Counted from the stretch's first letter, positions 15,481 to 24,188 are shown. The stretch: 64,000 nt of DNA from JACDAN01 sp963847235 (GCA_963847235.1 CAWJYU010000004.1:310001-374000), one strand, 5' to 3'. Notes: a model not told the origin generated them from the letters alone. Numbers and translations are program-made.

Positions 15481-17115
15481 ATGCGTGTGCTGCGCCGTCT
15501 GCGCATCGAGAACCTGGTCCTGATTCGGGAGGCCGAGCTCGAGCTCTCCGAGGGACTGAACGCGATCACCGGCGAGACCGGCGCCGGTAAGACGATCCTT
15601 GCGCAGGCCGTCGGGCTCCTGCTCGGCTCGAAAGGCGACGCGAAGGCGATTGGCCCCGCCGGCAAGGAGGCGTACGTCGAGGCGGAGTTCGATCTCCCGG
15701 AGGGTTTCTTCGACGAGGACGGGCTCGAGGCGCTCGCCGGGCTGCGGCCCGAGGACGAGGCCGGGCTCGTGCTCGCCCGCCGGATCTTCCCGGACGGACG
15801 GACCCGCGCGTACGCGTGGGGGAGAGCCGCCGCACGCGAGGATCTCGCGGCCGCGACCGAGCTCCTCGTCGGGATGTCGGGCCAGTTCGAGCAGCGGCGG
15901 CTCGCGCGTCCTGCGTTCCAGCTCGAGGTGCTCGACTCGTACGTCGGCGACGAGCAGCTTCGGCGGCGCGCCGATCTGCGCCGCGCCTGGCGCGAGCTCT
16001 CCGCCGCCCGGCGACGCCACGAAGAGATCGCGGCCGACTCGGCCGTCGCGGAGGCCCGGCTTGCCGAGCTCGAGGCGCTGGTGGAGGACACGAACGGGCT
16101 CGAAGCCGGCACCGAGGCGTCTCTGCTCGCCGAGCGCGAGCGCCTACGCCATCTCACGGAGCTCGCCGAGGGCTCGGCAGCGGCCGCCGAGGCGCTGTCG
16201 CCGGAGGACGGAGACGGAGCTGCGCTGCTCGCGGCGAGGGCGGAGCGCTCGATCGCGCCGCTCGAGCGGCTCGCGCCGGAGCTCGCGGCAGCGGCGACCG
16301 AGCTGCGCGACCTGCAGGTGCGACTCGCCGACGTCGGCGCCGACCTCCGCGCGTTCCTGGACTCGCTCGAGGCGGAGCCCGACCGCCTGGAGCACGTCGA
16401 GGCGGAGCTCGAGCGGATCTCGAACGCCAAGCGCCGGTTCCGGTGCGAGTCCTACGACGAGCTCCTCGCGCGGGCCTCCGCCGCCCGGGCCGAGCTCGAC
16501 GCGCGCGACGCGGGCGTCGACCCTGCCGCCGAGGCGGCCGCGGCGCTCGCGGAAGCTCAGGGGCGGGTCGAGACGATCGCGGCGGAGCTGCACGAGGCGC
16601 GCGCAGCGGCCGCCGGACGCTTCGCGGACGCGGTCGCGTCCGAGCTGCGCGGCATCGGGCTCGGAGAGGGCGAGTTCCACGTCGAGCTCCAGGAGCGCGA
16701 GCTCGGCTCGACCGGGACGGACGCGGTCACGTTCCTCATCCGCCCGAACCCGGGTCTCCCGTTCGCGCCGGTCGCCGAGACTGCCTCCGGCGGCGAGCTG
16801 AGCCGCATCGCCCTCGCCCTCGCCGCGGCGGCAGGAGGGAAGATGACGCTGGTCTTCGACGAGATCGACGCCGGGATCGGAGGCGAGACCGCCCACGCGG
16901 TCGCTCAGACCCTTCGCAGGCTCGGCGAGCGCTCGCAGGTGGTCACGATCACCCACCTCCCGCAGATCGCGAGCGTCGCCGACCGGCACTTCAGCGTCGA
17001 GAAGGTGCCCGGCGACCCAACGCACACACACATCGAACAGCTGGTGGAATCGGAGCGGCGCGACGAGCTCCAACGTATGCTCGGCGGCCGAGAGTTTCTC
17101 TCGACCGTACGATGA
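15481..17115 (+). CDS. recN: DNA repair protein RecN
   Basis: An SMC-like ATPase for double-strand break repair. The 544-residue protein has the Walker A motif ITGETGAGKT near the N-terminus, a long central coiled coil rich in Glu, Ala and Arg, the ABC signature ASGGELSRIALAL and Walker B LVFDEIDAGIGG, followed by QVVTITHLPQIAS. Length is typical. No LexA-type GAAC-N4-GTTC box was seen in the 65 nt upstream, so SOS control is not shown here. It overlaps steA by 4 nt. Confidence 0.96.
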   Translation: MRVLRRLRIENLVLIREAELELSEGLNAITGETGAGKTILAQAVGLLLGSKGDAKAIGPAGKEAYVEAEFDLPEGFFDEDGLEALAGLRPEDEAGLVLARRIFPDGRTRAYAWGRAAAREDLAAATELLVGMSGQFEQRRLARPAFQLEVLDSYVGDEQLRRRADLRRAWRELSAARRRHEEIAADSAVAEARLAELEALVEDTNGLEAGTEASLLAERERLRHLTELAEGSAAAAEALSPEDGDGAALLAARAERSIAPLERLAPELAAAATELRDLQVRLADVGADLRAFLDSLEAEPDRLEHVEAELERISNAKRRFRCESYDELLARASAARAELDARDAGVDPAAEAAAALAEAQGRVETIAAELHEARAAAAGRFADAVASELRGIGLGEGEFHVELQERELGSTGTDAVTFLIRPNPGLPFAPVAETASGGELSRIALALAAAAGGKMTLVFDEIDAGIGGETAHAVAQTLRRLGERSQVVTITHLPQIASVADRHFSVEKVPGDPTHTHIEQLVESERRDELQRMLGGREFLSTVR

Positions 17116-18242
17116 GCTTCGTCGAGTACAAGGGACACGCACGACTCGACCGCCGGACGAAGCACCTCGTCCGGCGGCTCTCTGGCGACGACATCGCGAT
17201 CATCGACCATGCCGATCTCGACCGCGTCTCGGCCGAAGAGCTCATCGAGTCCGGCGTGCGCGTCGTGGTCAACGTCTCGGACTCGCAGACAGGGAGGTAC
17301 CCGAACCCCGGGCCGCTGCTCCTCGTCCGCGGCGGAGTCCGACTGATCGACGCGCCCGGCGCCGACCTCTTCGAGAAGGTCGACGAGGGCGAGCTGATCA
17401 CCGTTCGGGGCGGGAGCCTCTTTCGCAACGGAACTCGGCTCGTGGCCGGCCGGGAGCTCCGGGCGGACGACCTCTCGGACGCGCTTCGCGAGCAGCGCAG
17501 CAGGGTGACCGGGGCGCTCGAGAGCTTCGCGGAGAACACGATGCGCTATCTGCGCGAGGAAGGACGTCTGCTCTCCGAGGGGATCGGCTTCCCTGCGATC
17601 GAGACGCGGTTCCGCGACCGGCACGCGCTCGTCGTCGTCCGCGGGCCCGGCCACAAGCGCGACCTGCGCATCGTCAGGCCGTACGTGCGCGATTTCCGGC
17701 CGGTGCTCGTGGCCGTCGACGGTGGCGCCGACGCGCTGCTCGAGGCCGGCTACAAGCCGCACGTGATCGTCGGCGACATGGACTCCGTCTCCGACCGGGC
17801 CCTCACGTCGGGCGCCGAGCTCATCATCCACGGGTACGAGAGCGGGACGGCACCGGGCGCCGAGCGCGTGAAGGCGCTTGGGCTCGACCACCACGTCGTC
17901 CCCGCACCCGCGACGAGCGAGGACCTTGCCCTGCTGCTCGCCTTCGAGAAGGGCGCCGAGCTGATCGTCGCCGTCGGCGCGCATTTCAACCTGATCGAGT
18001 TCCTGGAACGCAACCGGTCCGGCATGTCGTCGACGTTCCTGACCCGGCTGCGCGTGGGGGAGATCCTGGTCGACGCCAAGGGCGTCTCGCGGCTCGTGAG
18101 CCGCCAGGTCGGCATCTGGCCGCTCGTGCTCGTCGCCGCCGCCGGCCTCGGTGCGCTCGTCGTGGCGGTGGCGGTCTCGCCGCAGCTCCGGTTGGCCCTC
18201 GAGGACCTCGGAATGCGACTGCGCGATTTGCTGGGCTTTTAG
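17112..18242 (+). CDS. steA: SteA-like septal/cell-envelope protein (thiamine pyrophosphokinase-like core)
   Basis: A 376-residue homologue of corynebacterial SteA / M. tuberculosis Rv1697, a cytokinesis-associated protein. It starts GHARLDRRTKHLVRRL and has the nucleotide-binding-like core with AVDGGADALLEAGYKPHVIVGDMDSVSD, resembling the thiamine pyrophosphokinase catalytic domain, followed by SEDLALLLA. A membrane helix (about residues 335-357) and a short amphipathic tail anchor the C-terminus. Its partner steB follows. Location between recN and pyrG matches Mycobacterium. Catalytic activity is not established for the family. Confidence 0.87.
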   Translation: MSFVEYKGHARLDRRTKHLVRRLSGDDIAIIDHADLDRVSAEELIESGVRVVVNVSDSQTGRYPNPGPLLLVRGGVRLIDAPGADLFEKVDEGELITVRGGSLFRNGTRLVAGRELRADDLSDALREQRSRVTGALESFAENTMRYLREEGRLLSEGIGFPAIETRFRDRHALVVVRGPGHKRDLRIVRPYVRDFRPVLVAVDGGADALLEAGYKPHVIVGDMDSVSDRALTSGAELIIHGYESGTAPGAERVKALGLDHHVVPAPATSEDLALLLAFEKGAELIVAVGAHFNLIEFLERNRSGMSSTFLTRLRVGEILVDAKGVSRLVSRQVGIWPLVLVAAAGLGALVVAVAVSPQLRLALEDLGMRLRDLLGF

Positions 18243-18304
18243 GAGGGCTCGGCGAAACGGCGTGCTGTGCCGCTCCAACGAGCGCCGTTCCGCCAATCCC
18301 TCCT
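18241..18304. terminator. Large imperfect inverted repeat between steA and steB
   Basis: Two 22-nt arms (18241-18262 and 18283-18304) pair at 19 positions around a 20-nt loop; the outer AGGAGGG/CCCTCCT and inner AACGGCG/CGCCGTT blocks are perfect. It begins on the steA stop codon and ends 14 nt before the steB TTG. There is no T-run, so it may be a terminator of intrinsic GC-rich type, an attenuator, or an mRNA-stability element. Confidence 0.55.
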
Positions 18305-18317
18305 AACCTAGAGCGCC

Positions 18318-19202
18318 TTGTTCGACCTCCGCTACCACGTCGCCTCGTTGGCGGCTGTCTTCCTGGCGCTGATCATCGGGATCCTCGTCGGCGCCGGCCT
18401 GGCTGCGCGCACCGACGTCGAGGGAAGCGAGCGGCGTGTGCTTCAGGACCGGATTAGCGAGCTCCAGCAACGGAATGACGACCTCGTTGCGCAGGCGGAC
18501 CTGCTGCGCAGGCAGCGCGAGGCAGGGGAGGACTACGTGTCCAGCACGTATCCGGTGGTCATGAACGGGCGGCTCCGTGGCCGGCGCGTGGCGCTCGTCT
18601 TCACCGGCCAGCCTGACGACAACGCTCTCGACGCCGTCGAGCAGACGCTCCAGGACGCCTCGGGGCCGGCGGTCGTCGAGCGCGAGGCGTTCGAGCTCCC
18701 GATCGACCCCGAGCAGGTCACGGAAGCGCTCGAGCCGCAGTTCTCCGGCCTGACGATGGAAGAGGTGGGGCGACGCCTGGGTGAGGAGCTCGTGGAGGGC
18801 GGCGAGACGCCTTTCTGGGATGCGCTGATCCCCGTCGTCGTCCCGTTCCACCGGGGAGATCCTTCGACGGAGTCGGATGCCGTCGTCGTCGCGCACACCG
18901 GAGTCGCGACCGACGCGCCGACGAGGATGTTCATCGACGGCTTCTACGCCGGGCTCGCGGGCAGCGGCGCGCCGGTCGTCGGGATCGAGGGCACGGAGCA
19001 GCGGCCCTCCCGCATCGCCGTCTACAAGGCGAACGGCATCTCCAGCGTCGACTCGGTGGACACGCAGGTCGGGAGGCTCGCGCTCGCCCTCCTGCTCGCC
19101 GGCGGTCCCGAGGGCCACTACGGGCTCAAGACGACCGCGGAGGACGGGACGCTGCCGGTGCCGATCGAGCCACTGCCGCTCGCTCCGCTCCCTGGTGGCT
19201 GA
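18318..19202 (+). CDS. steB: SteB/MctB-like membrane-anchored coiled-coil protein
   Basis: A 294-residue homologue of the family that includes M. tuberculosis MctB (Rv1698) and corynebacterial SteB. It opens MFDLRYHVASLAAVFLALIIGILVGAGL, an N-terminal anchor, followed by a coiled coil (about residues 38-72) and an extracytoplasmic Rossmann-like domain. MctB was described as a copper-transport outer-membrane protein, SteB as a partner of SteA at the septum. In an organism without evidence of a mycomembrane here, the septal role is the better guess (inference). Start TTG 18318; its end overlaps the next gene by 8 nt. Confidence 0.85.
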   Translation: MFDLRYHVASLAAVFLALIIGILVGAGLAARTDVEGSERRVLQDRISELQQRNDDLVAQADLLRRQREAGEDYVSSTYPVVMNGRLRGRRVALVFTGQPDDNALDAVEQTLQDASGPAVVEREAFELPIDPEQVTEALEPQFSGLTMEEVGRRLGEELVEGGETPFWDALIPVVVPFHRGDPSTESDAVVVAHTGVATDAPTRMFIDGFYAGLAGSGAPVVGIEGTEQRPSRIAVYKANGISSVDSVDTQVGRLALALLLAGGPEGHYGLKTTAEDGTLPVPIEPLPLAPLPGG

Positions 19203-20406
19203 CCTTGTCGCCGTCCTCGTGGCGGCCCGAAACGAGGCGGAGCGAATCGGCTCGACGGTGGGCCGGTTGCGAGAGCAGTTTCCGGACGCCGAGGTGGTCG
19301 TGGCCGACGACGGCTCCACCGATGGAACCGCAGACGAGGCCGAGCGCGCGGGAGCAAGAGTGCTACGCCTGCCGGCGCGCGGGAAGGGCCAGGCGCTGAC
19401 GCTCGCCGAACGAGAGGCTCCGCCGGGAGCGATCCTGGTCTGCGACGCCGATCTCGACGGCGATCTGCGTCCGCTCGCGGGCGCCGAAGCCGGGCTGGCG
19501 ATCGCCGTCTTCGCCGAGCGGCAGGGCGGCGGCTTCGGGATCGCGAAACGCGCAGCCAGGGGGCTGATCCGGGCGCGCTCCGGCTTCGTTCCGGCCGAGC
19601 CCCTCTCCGGCCAGCGCGTGTTCTCCGAGGAGGCCCGGGCGACCTGCTTCCCGCTCGCGGCAGGGTTCGGCTGCGAGGTCGGCGCGTCCATCGACGCGGC
19701 TCGCGCCGGGATCCCGATCGCGGAGATCGAGCTTCCGCTGCGGCATCGCGCGACCGGCCGCGACGCTCGGGGCTTCCTACACCGCGGGCGCCAGCTCCTG
19801 GACGCCGTGCTGGCGGCCGGGCCGCAGGGCACCAACCACCGCGGCCTTCGCCTGCCGCTCGTCGGTGCCGCCCTCGGCGCGCGTCGAGACCCAGCCGTTG
19901 CCCTGGTGGCCGCCATCGGTCTCGCCGACGACCTCTGGAGCGGACCGGAGCGGGGCTTTCGCGCCCACCTGCGCGCGGGTACGACGACCGGCATCCTGAA
20001 GCTGGTCGGGATCCCGCTCGTCGGCCTGGTCGCGACGCGCAAGCTCTCCGGCGCCCTCCTCGTCGGCCTCGCCGCGAACTCCCTCAACCAGCTCGACACG
20101 CGGCCGGGCCGGGCGCTCAAGGCGTACCTCGCGGGCGCCCTCCTCGCGCGGGCTCCGATGGGCATGGCCGTCCTGCTGCTTCCCTACGATCTTCGCGAGA
20201 CGACGATGCTCGGAGACGCCGGATCGAACGCGCTGGGCGCGATGCTAGGGTTGAGGTCCGTGAGTCGACTCACGGAACGGAGCCGCTGGCTGGCGATCGG
20301 GGCGCTTGCCGGGCTCACCCTCCTCGGTGAACGACGCTCCATCGGCGAGCTGATCGAGCGCACACCGGGCCTGATGCAGATCGACGGACTCGGGCGCCTG
20401 CCGTGA
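19195..20406 (+). CDS. GT2 glycosyltransferase fused to an MraY/WecA-like membrane domain
   Basis: A 403-residue protein in one unbroken frame. Residues 1 to about 200 are a GT-A type family 2 glycosyltransferase (AVLVAARNEAERIGSTVGRL, VVVADDGSTDGTADEAERA, CDADLDGD). From about 215 the protein becomes membrane-embedded, with AAIGLADDLWSG, GILKLVGIPLVGL, NSLNQLDTRPGRALKA and TTMLGDAGSNALGAMLGL. These resemble the Asp-Asp, N-x-x-N/D and FLGDxGS motifs of MraY/WecA polyprenyl-phosphate sugar-1-phosphate transferases, but the domain is about half their usual size. It probably acts in lipid-linked glycan synthesis (inference). It overlaps steB by 8 nt and pyrG by 4 nt. Confidence 0.75.
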   Translation: MADLVAVLVAARNEAERIGSTVGRLREQFPDAEVVVADDGSTDGTADEAERAGARVLRLPARGKGQALTLAEREAPPGAILVCDADLDGDLRPLAGAEAGLAIAVFAERQGGGFGIAKRAARGLIRARSGFVPAEPLSGQRVFSEEARATCFPLAAGFGCEVGASIDAARAGIPIAEIELPLRHRATGRDARGFLHRGRQLLDAVLAAGPQGTNHRGLRLPLVGAALGARRDPAVALVAAIGLADDLWSGPERGFRAHLRAGTTTGILKLVGIPLVGLVATRKLSGALLVGLAANSLNQLDTRPGRALKAYLAGALLARAPMGMAVLLLPYDLRETTMLGDAGSNALGAMLGLRSVSRLTERSRWLAIGALAGLTLLGERRSIGELIERTPGLMQIDGLGRLP

Positions 20407-22058
20407 GAGAGCGGCCGCCCAAGTACGTCTTCATCACGGGCGGCGTCGTCTCGTCACTCGGCAAGGGCATCACAGCCGCCTCGCTCGGCCGGCTGCTGAA
20501 AGCGCGCGGCCTGAAGGTGCAGGTGCAGAAGTTCGACCCGTACCTGAACGTCGACCCCGGCACGATGAGCCCGTTCCAGCACGGCGAGGTCTTCGTCACG
20601 GAGGACGGCGCCGAGACCGACCTCGACATCGGGCACTACGAGCGGTTCATCGACGAGAACCTGTCGCGGAACGCGAACCACACCTCGGGATCGATCTGGT
20701 ACTCGGTGCTTCGCAAGGAGCGGAAGGGCGAGTACCTCGGCTCCACCGTGCAGGTGATCCCGCACATCACAAACGAGATCAAGGACCGGATCCGGCGCGT
20801 CGCGGAGGCCTCCGACACGGACGTGGTCATCAGCGAGGTCGGCGGGACCGTCGGCGACATCGAGTCGTTGCCGTTCCTCGAGGCGATCCGCCAGTTCCGG
20901 CGCGAGGCCGGGCCGGAGAACGTCATGTACGTCCACGTCACCTATGTGCCGTTCGTGGACTCGGCCGGTGAGCTGAAGACGAAGCCGACGCAGCATTCCG
21001 TCAACGAGCTCCGCCGCATCGGTATCCACCCCGACGTCGTCGTCTGCCGCTCGAAGCAGCCGCTGAGCCGGGACGTGCGGGACAAGATCGCGCTCTTCGC
21101 GGACATCGATCCGGGCGCTGTCGTCGTCAACCGGGATGTCCCCGACGTCTATCTCGTTCCGTCGGCGCTGCAGGAAGAGGGTCTCGACAGGCTGGTCGTC
21201 GAGCAGCTCGGCCTGCCGGACGTCGACGCCGACCTCGGCGAATGGCTCGACCTCGCCGGCCGCATCAAGGGCCTGGACGAGACGATCGAGATCGCTCTGG
21301 TCGGCAAGTACGTGCAGCTGCACGACGCCTATCTCTCCGTCCATGAGGCGCTCAAGCACGCGGGCATCGATCACGGTGCGACTGTCCGCGTCCGCTGGGT
21401 CGACGCCGAGGGCGCGTCGCTCGAGGAGCTCGAGGCGCAGCTCGAGGAGATCGACGGCGTGCTCGTGCCCGGCGGCTTCGGTTCCCGAGGCTGGGAGGGA
21501 AAGATCATGGCCTGCCGCGTCGCACGCGAGCGGCAGATCCCGTACCTCGGCATCTGCCTCGGGATGCACGTGGCGATCTCCGAGTTCGCACGGCACGTCG
21601 TCGGGCTCGAGGGGGCCAACTCGACCGAGATGGATCCGGAGACTCCCTATCCGGTCATCGACCTCCTTCCCGAGCAGAAAGAAGTGGAGGATCTGGGCGG
21701 GACGATGCGGCTCGGCGCGCAGGCTGTGGAGCTGGCAGAGGGAACGCGCACCCGCGAGGTCTACGGCGAGCAGGTCGTCAACGAGCGGCACCGCCATCGG
21801 TACGAAGTCAACAACCACTTCCGTCCGGCGCTCGAGGCGGCGGGGCTCGTCGTGTCGGGCACGTACCAGGAAGGGCGCCTGGTCGAGATCATCGAGCTAC
21901 CGGACCATCCGTGGTTCGTCGCCAGCCAGTTTCATCCGGAGTTCAAGTCGCGGCCGACCCGGCCCGCGCCCCTCTTCCGCGAGTTCATCGGCGCCGCACT
22001 CGGCCGTTCGCGGGCCCGCCGCGGCGTCGCCGCCGAGCAGACCCGCGTACCGGCCTAG
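20403..22058 (+). CDS. pyrG: CTP synthase
   Basis: Converts UTP to CTP with glutamine nitrogen. The 551-residue protein has the synthetase domain (KYVFITGGVVSSLGKGITAA, KFDPYLNVDPGTMSPFQHGE, EVGGTVGDIESLPF) and a class I glutamine amidotransferase domain with GICLGMH (catalytic Cys), then HRHRYEVNN and a C-terminal QFHPEFKSRPTRP block with the His-Glu pair. Full length and intact. It ends the stretch collinear with M. tuberculosis Rv1694-Rv1699. Confidence 0.98.
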   Translation: MRERPPKYVFITGGVVSSLGKGITAASLGRLLKARGLKVQVQKFDPYLNVDPGTMSPFQHGEVFVTEDGAETDLDIGHYERFIDENLSRNANHTSGSIWYSVLRKERKGEYLGSTVQVIPHITNEIKDRIRRVAEASDTDVVISEVGGTVGDIESLPFLEAIRQFRREAGPENVMYVHVTYVPFVDSAGELKTKPTQHSVNELRRIGIHPDVVVCRSKQPLSRDVRDKIALFADIDPGAVVVNRDVPDVYLVPSALQEEGLDRLVVEQLGLPDVDADLGEWLDLAGRIKGLDETIEIALVGKYVQLHDAYLSVHEALKHAGIDHGATVRVRWVDAEGASLEELEAQLEEIDGVLVPGGFGSRGWEGKIMACRVARERQIPYLGICLGMHVAISEFARHVVGLEGANSTEMDPETPYPVIDLLPEQKEVEDLGGTMRLGAQAVELAEGTRTREVYGEQVVNERHRHRYEVNNHFRPALEAAGLVVSGTYQEGRLVEIIELPDHPWFVASQFHPEFKSRPTRPAPLFREFIGAALGRSRARRGVAAEQTRVPA

Positions 22059-22082
22059 CGCGTCGCCGCGACACGACGCGCT
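22057..22082. terminator. Hairpin after pyrG
   Basis: AGCGCGTCG and CGACGCGCT form a 9-bp perfect stem with an 8-nt loop, starting in the pyrG stop codon. It separates pyrG from the convergent small gene at 22102. No T-run follows. Confidence 0.5.
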
Positions 22083-22101
22083 CCGCCCGCAGAGTCAGCG
22101 T

Positions 22102-22224
22102 CTAGCTCGCCTCCAACGTCGAGCTGAGCACCAGCACCAGCACGACGATCACGACCAGCGCCCCGACGACGCTCAGGACGAAGACCTTCCAGAACCTGCC
22201 TCCGCGTCCGGTCTCAGCTGACAC
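22102..22224 (-). CDS. Small single-helix membrane protein coupled to the polyproline gene
   Basis: A 40-residue protein: a short Gly/Arg N-terminal part (VSAETGRGGRFWK) followed by a strongly hydrophobic helix of Val and Leu (FVLSVVGALVVIVVLVLVL) and a short tail. Its GTG lies inside the last codons of the upstream polyproline gene, 11 nt before that gene's end. It is preceded by AAGGAGG at a good distance, the strongest ribosome-binding site in this neighbourhood. Translation is therefore probably coupled. Function unknown; a membrane partner of the secreted polyproline protein is possible (inference). Confidence 0.6.
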   Translation of the reverse strand: MSAETGRGGRFWKVFVLSVVGALVVIVVLVLVLSSTLEAS

Positions 22225-22855
22225 CGACCCTCCTTGTCATCGTGTTGTTGTCGTAGAAGGTGAGCGTGACCCAGGGGTGCCTGCTCGGGCCGCAGCCGTA
22301 GTGGAACAGGCAGATCGCCGCCGTGCCCTTGTAGAAGAAGTCGACGCGCTTCGCATACCGGACGTGGTACGGGTAGCCGCTGTCATTGCCTTGCCACGAC
22401 CACGGCGTGCGTGTCCACGTCACATCTCCGTGGACGTCCGAGACGGATGAGATGCCGTTGCCGTGCCGGTAGCAGACGCGAAACATCCCCTTGTACGTGA
22501 GGACGTTGTACAGGCCCGCCTGGGTGAACTGCTGCGTGAAGTTCTGGGTCTTGCAGCGGAGGCCGCCGAAGTAGAAGAGCGTGGACGAGTCCTCCGCGAA
22601 TCCGCCGGTCCAGAGCTCCGCTGAGAGATCCGGCGGAGGAGGCGGCGGCGGGGGCGGCGGCGGAGGTGGAGGTGGCGGTGGAGGTGGTGGCGGCGGCGGA
22701 GGAGGAGGAGGTGGCGGCGGCGGGGGCGGAGGTGGCGGCGGGTCCCAGCAATCGCACATGCCGTCCCTGTCCTGAGCCGACGCTCCGAGCGCCGGCGCGA
22801 CCGCGAAGAGCGAGGCCGCGACGGCGAGCACGGCGACGAGCAGTAGGCGTTTCAT
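22214..22855 (-). CDS. Secreted protein with a 37-residue polyproline tract
   Basis: A 213-residue protein with a clear signal peptide (MKRLLLVAVLAVAASLFAVA, cleavage near ALGASA), a short mature N-terminus with two cysteines (MCDCWD), then 37 consecutive prolines encoded by all four proline codons, and a C-terminal domain of about 125 residues. That domain contains Trp and Tyr, four cysteines (for example LRCKTQNF, RVCYRHGN, AICLFHYGCG) and probably disulphides. No family recognised for it. The tract would act as a stiff spacer, and its synthesis should depend on EF-P. It is followed by a coupled small membrane protein. Confidence 0.8.
   Translation of the reverse strand: MKRLLLVAVLAVAASLFAVAPALGASAQDRDGMCDCWDPPPPPPPPPPPPPPPPPPPPPPPPPPPPPPPPPPPPPDLSAELWTGGFAEDSSTLFYFGGLRCKTQNFTQQFTQAGLYNVLTYKGMFRVCYRHGNGISSVSDVHGDVTWTRTPWSWQGNDSGYPYHVRYAKRVDFFYKGTAAICLFHYGCGPSRHPWVTLTFYDNNTMTRRVGVS
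22631..22741. repeat. Trinucleotide NGG tract encoding 37 prolines
   Basis: Thirty-seven uninterrupted NGG triplets on the + strand, mixing CGG, AGG, TGG and GGG, equal to CCN on the coding strand. Codon mixing argues against a recent slippage expansion of a single triplet. The + strand is rich in GG runs. Confidence 0.95.
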
Positions 22856-23050
22856 GGCGTCTCCCTCGTGTGGTTGCCAGAAACGTCAACGTAGTTTGAG
22901 GCTCACCCTCATCCGGACGCATGAGCAGAGCCGGTGCAGACTCGGCACGGAGTCGAATCACCTCGGCCTGTACCTTCCTGCATCGAGCCGCCCTCGACAA
23001 GATGGCCGAAATGGCCATGGCCGTTCGCGGGGCGGGCGCTGAGACGCCTT
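22856..23050. other. Intergenic region between divergent genes
   Basis: This stretch separates the polyproline gene from the M20 peptidase gene. I see no coding potential, clear hairpin or LexA-type box in it. It must hold the promoter of the polyproline gene, but no convincing -35/-10 pair could be chosen. Confidence 0.4.
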
Positions 23051-23056
23051 TACACT
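23051..23056 (+). promoter_or_regulatory. Putative -10 element before the M20 peptidase gene
   Basis: TACACT 7 nt before ATG 23064, the same hexamer and nearly the same spacing as before the DUF1361 gene and recO. Confidence 0.4.
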
Positions 23057-23063
23057 CGGGCGC

Positions 23064-24188
23064 ATGTCGGATGTCCTCGACCTCTTCACCGAGCTGGCTG
23101 CGATCCCGAGCCCACCGGGCGAGGAGCGGGCCGTCGCCGACCGAGTCCGCGCGTATCTCGAGGGGCTCGCGCTGGAGGTCGACGAGGACGACGCCGGACC
23201 TCGGATCGGCTCCAACGCGGGCAACCTCTTCGCGCGGCTGCCGGCGACCACGGGGAACGGCGGCGTCCCGATCTTCCTCTGTGCGCACCTCGATACGGTC
23301 CCGCCGACTGCGGAGCTCGAGCCGGTCGTCGACGACGGGGTCGTGCGAAATGCAGGTGGCACGATCCTCGGCGCCGACAACAAGGCGGCCGTCGCCGCGA
23401 TGCTGGAGGGCGCCCGGAGAATCCTGTCCGAGAACCGGCCGCATGCGGGCATCGAACTGCTCTTCACGCCGAAGGAGGAGGTGGGTCTCCAGGGCGCCAA
23501 GGCGTTCGACACGTCCCGACTGGCGGCCGACACGGGCTTCGTCTACGACCAGGGCGCGCCGATCGGCGGCGTCATCCTGGGCGCTCCCTTCGCGCGGCAG
23601 ATCGAGGTCTTGATCCGCGGGAGGGCCGCGCATGCGGGGATGGCTCCCGAGGAAGGCCGCTCCGCGATCGCCGCCGCCGCCCGCGCGATCGCCGACCTCA
23701 GGCTCGGCCGCCTCGACGACGAGACGACGGCGAACGTGGGGCTGATCCGAGGCGGGACGGCAAAGAACATCGTCCCCGAACGCTGCTCGTTCTCGATCGA
23801 CGTCCGGTCGCACGACGAGGAGAAGCTCTCGGACCTGGTGCGGGAGATCCTCGAGACGATCACCTTCGCCGCGGCGCTCGAGCAGTGCGAGGCCGAGACC
23901 ACAGTTCAGGAGAGCTACCGCGGGTACCGCTTCAACCGGGGCGATCTGCCGGTCGCGCTCGCATGCTCTGCGCTCCGGCGCACGGGAATCGAGCCGCAGC
24001 TCGGGCTCACGGGAGGGGGCGCCGACGCGAACGTCTTCAACGAGCGCGGCAAGGCATGCGTGAACCTCGCGAACGGGATGATGGAGATCCACACCCCGGA
24101 TGAGCACATCGCGGTCGCCGACCTCGAGCGCATGGTCGACGTCACGCTCGCGCTCGTCGACGTCGCTCGCGAAGGCCATGCCACTTAG
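23064..24188 (+). CDS. M20 family peptidase, PepT-like
   Basis: A 374-residue zinc aminopeptidase related to tripeptidase T. Metal ligands are visible: His and Asp in CAHLDTVPP, bridging Asp in ILGADNKAAVAAML, catalytic Glu pair in TPKEEVGLQGAKAF, and the C-terminal His in MMEIHTPDEHI. The dimerisation domain begins near QIEVLIRGRAAHAGMAPEEGRSA, with the family histidine. Likely cytoplasmic, cleaving small peptides. It overlaps the following DUF3866 gene by 11 nt. Confidence 0.9.
   Translation: MSDVLDLFTELAAIPSPPGEERAVADRVRAYLEGLALEVDEDDAGPRIGSNAGNLFARLPATTGNGGVPIFLCAHLDTVPPTAELEPVVDDGVVRNAGGTILGADNKAAVAAMLEGARRILSENRPHAGIELLFTPKEEVGLQGAKAFDTSRLAADTGFVYDQGAPIGGVILGAPFARQIEVLIRGRAAHAGMAPEEGRSAIAAAARAIADLRLGRLDDETTANVGLIRGGTAKNIVPERCSFSIDVRSHDEEKLSDLVREILETITFAAALEQCEAETTVQESYRGYRFNRGDLPVALACSALRRTGIEPQLGLTGGGADANVFNERGKACVNLANGMMEIHTPDEHIAVADLERMVDVTLALVDVAREGHAT

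Noticed and set aside
22631..22741. Possible CRISPR or tandem-repeat array
   Set aside because: Only a trinucleotide coding repeat with no spacers.
22581..22775. Polyglycine open frame on the + strand
   Set aside because: It is the complement of the proline tract of a protein with a clear signal peptide and domain; no ribosome site or start context of its own.
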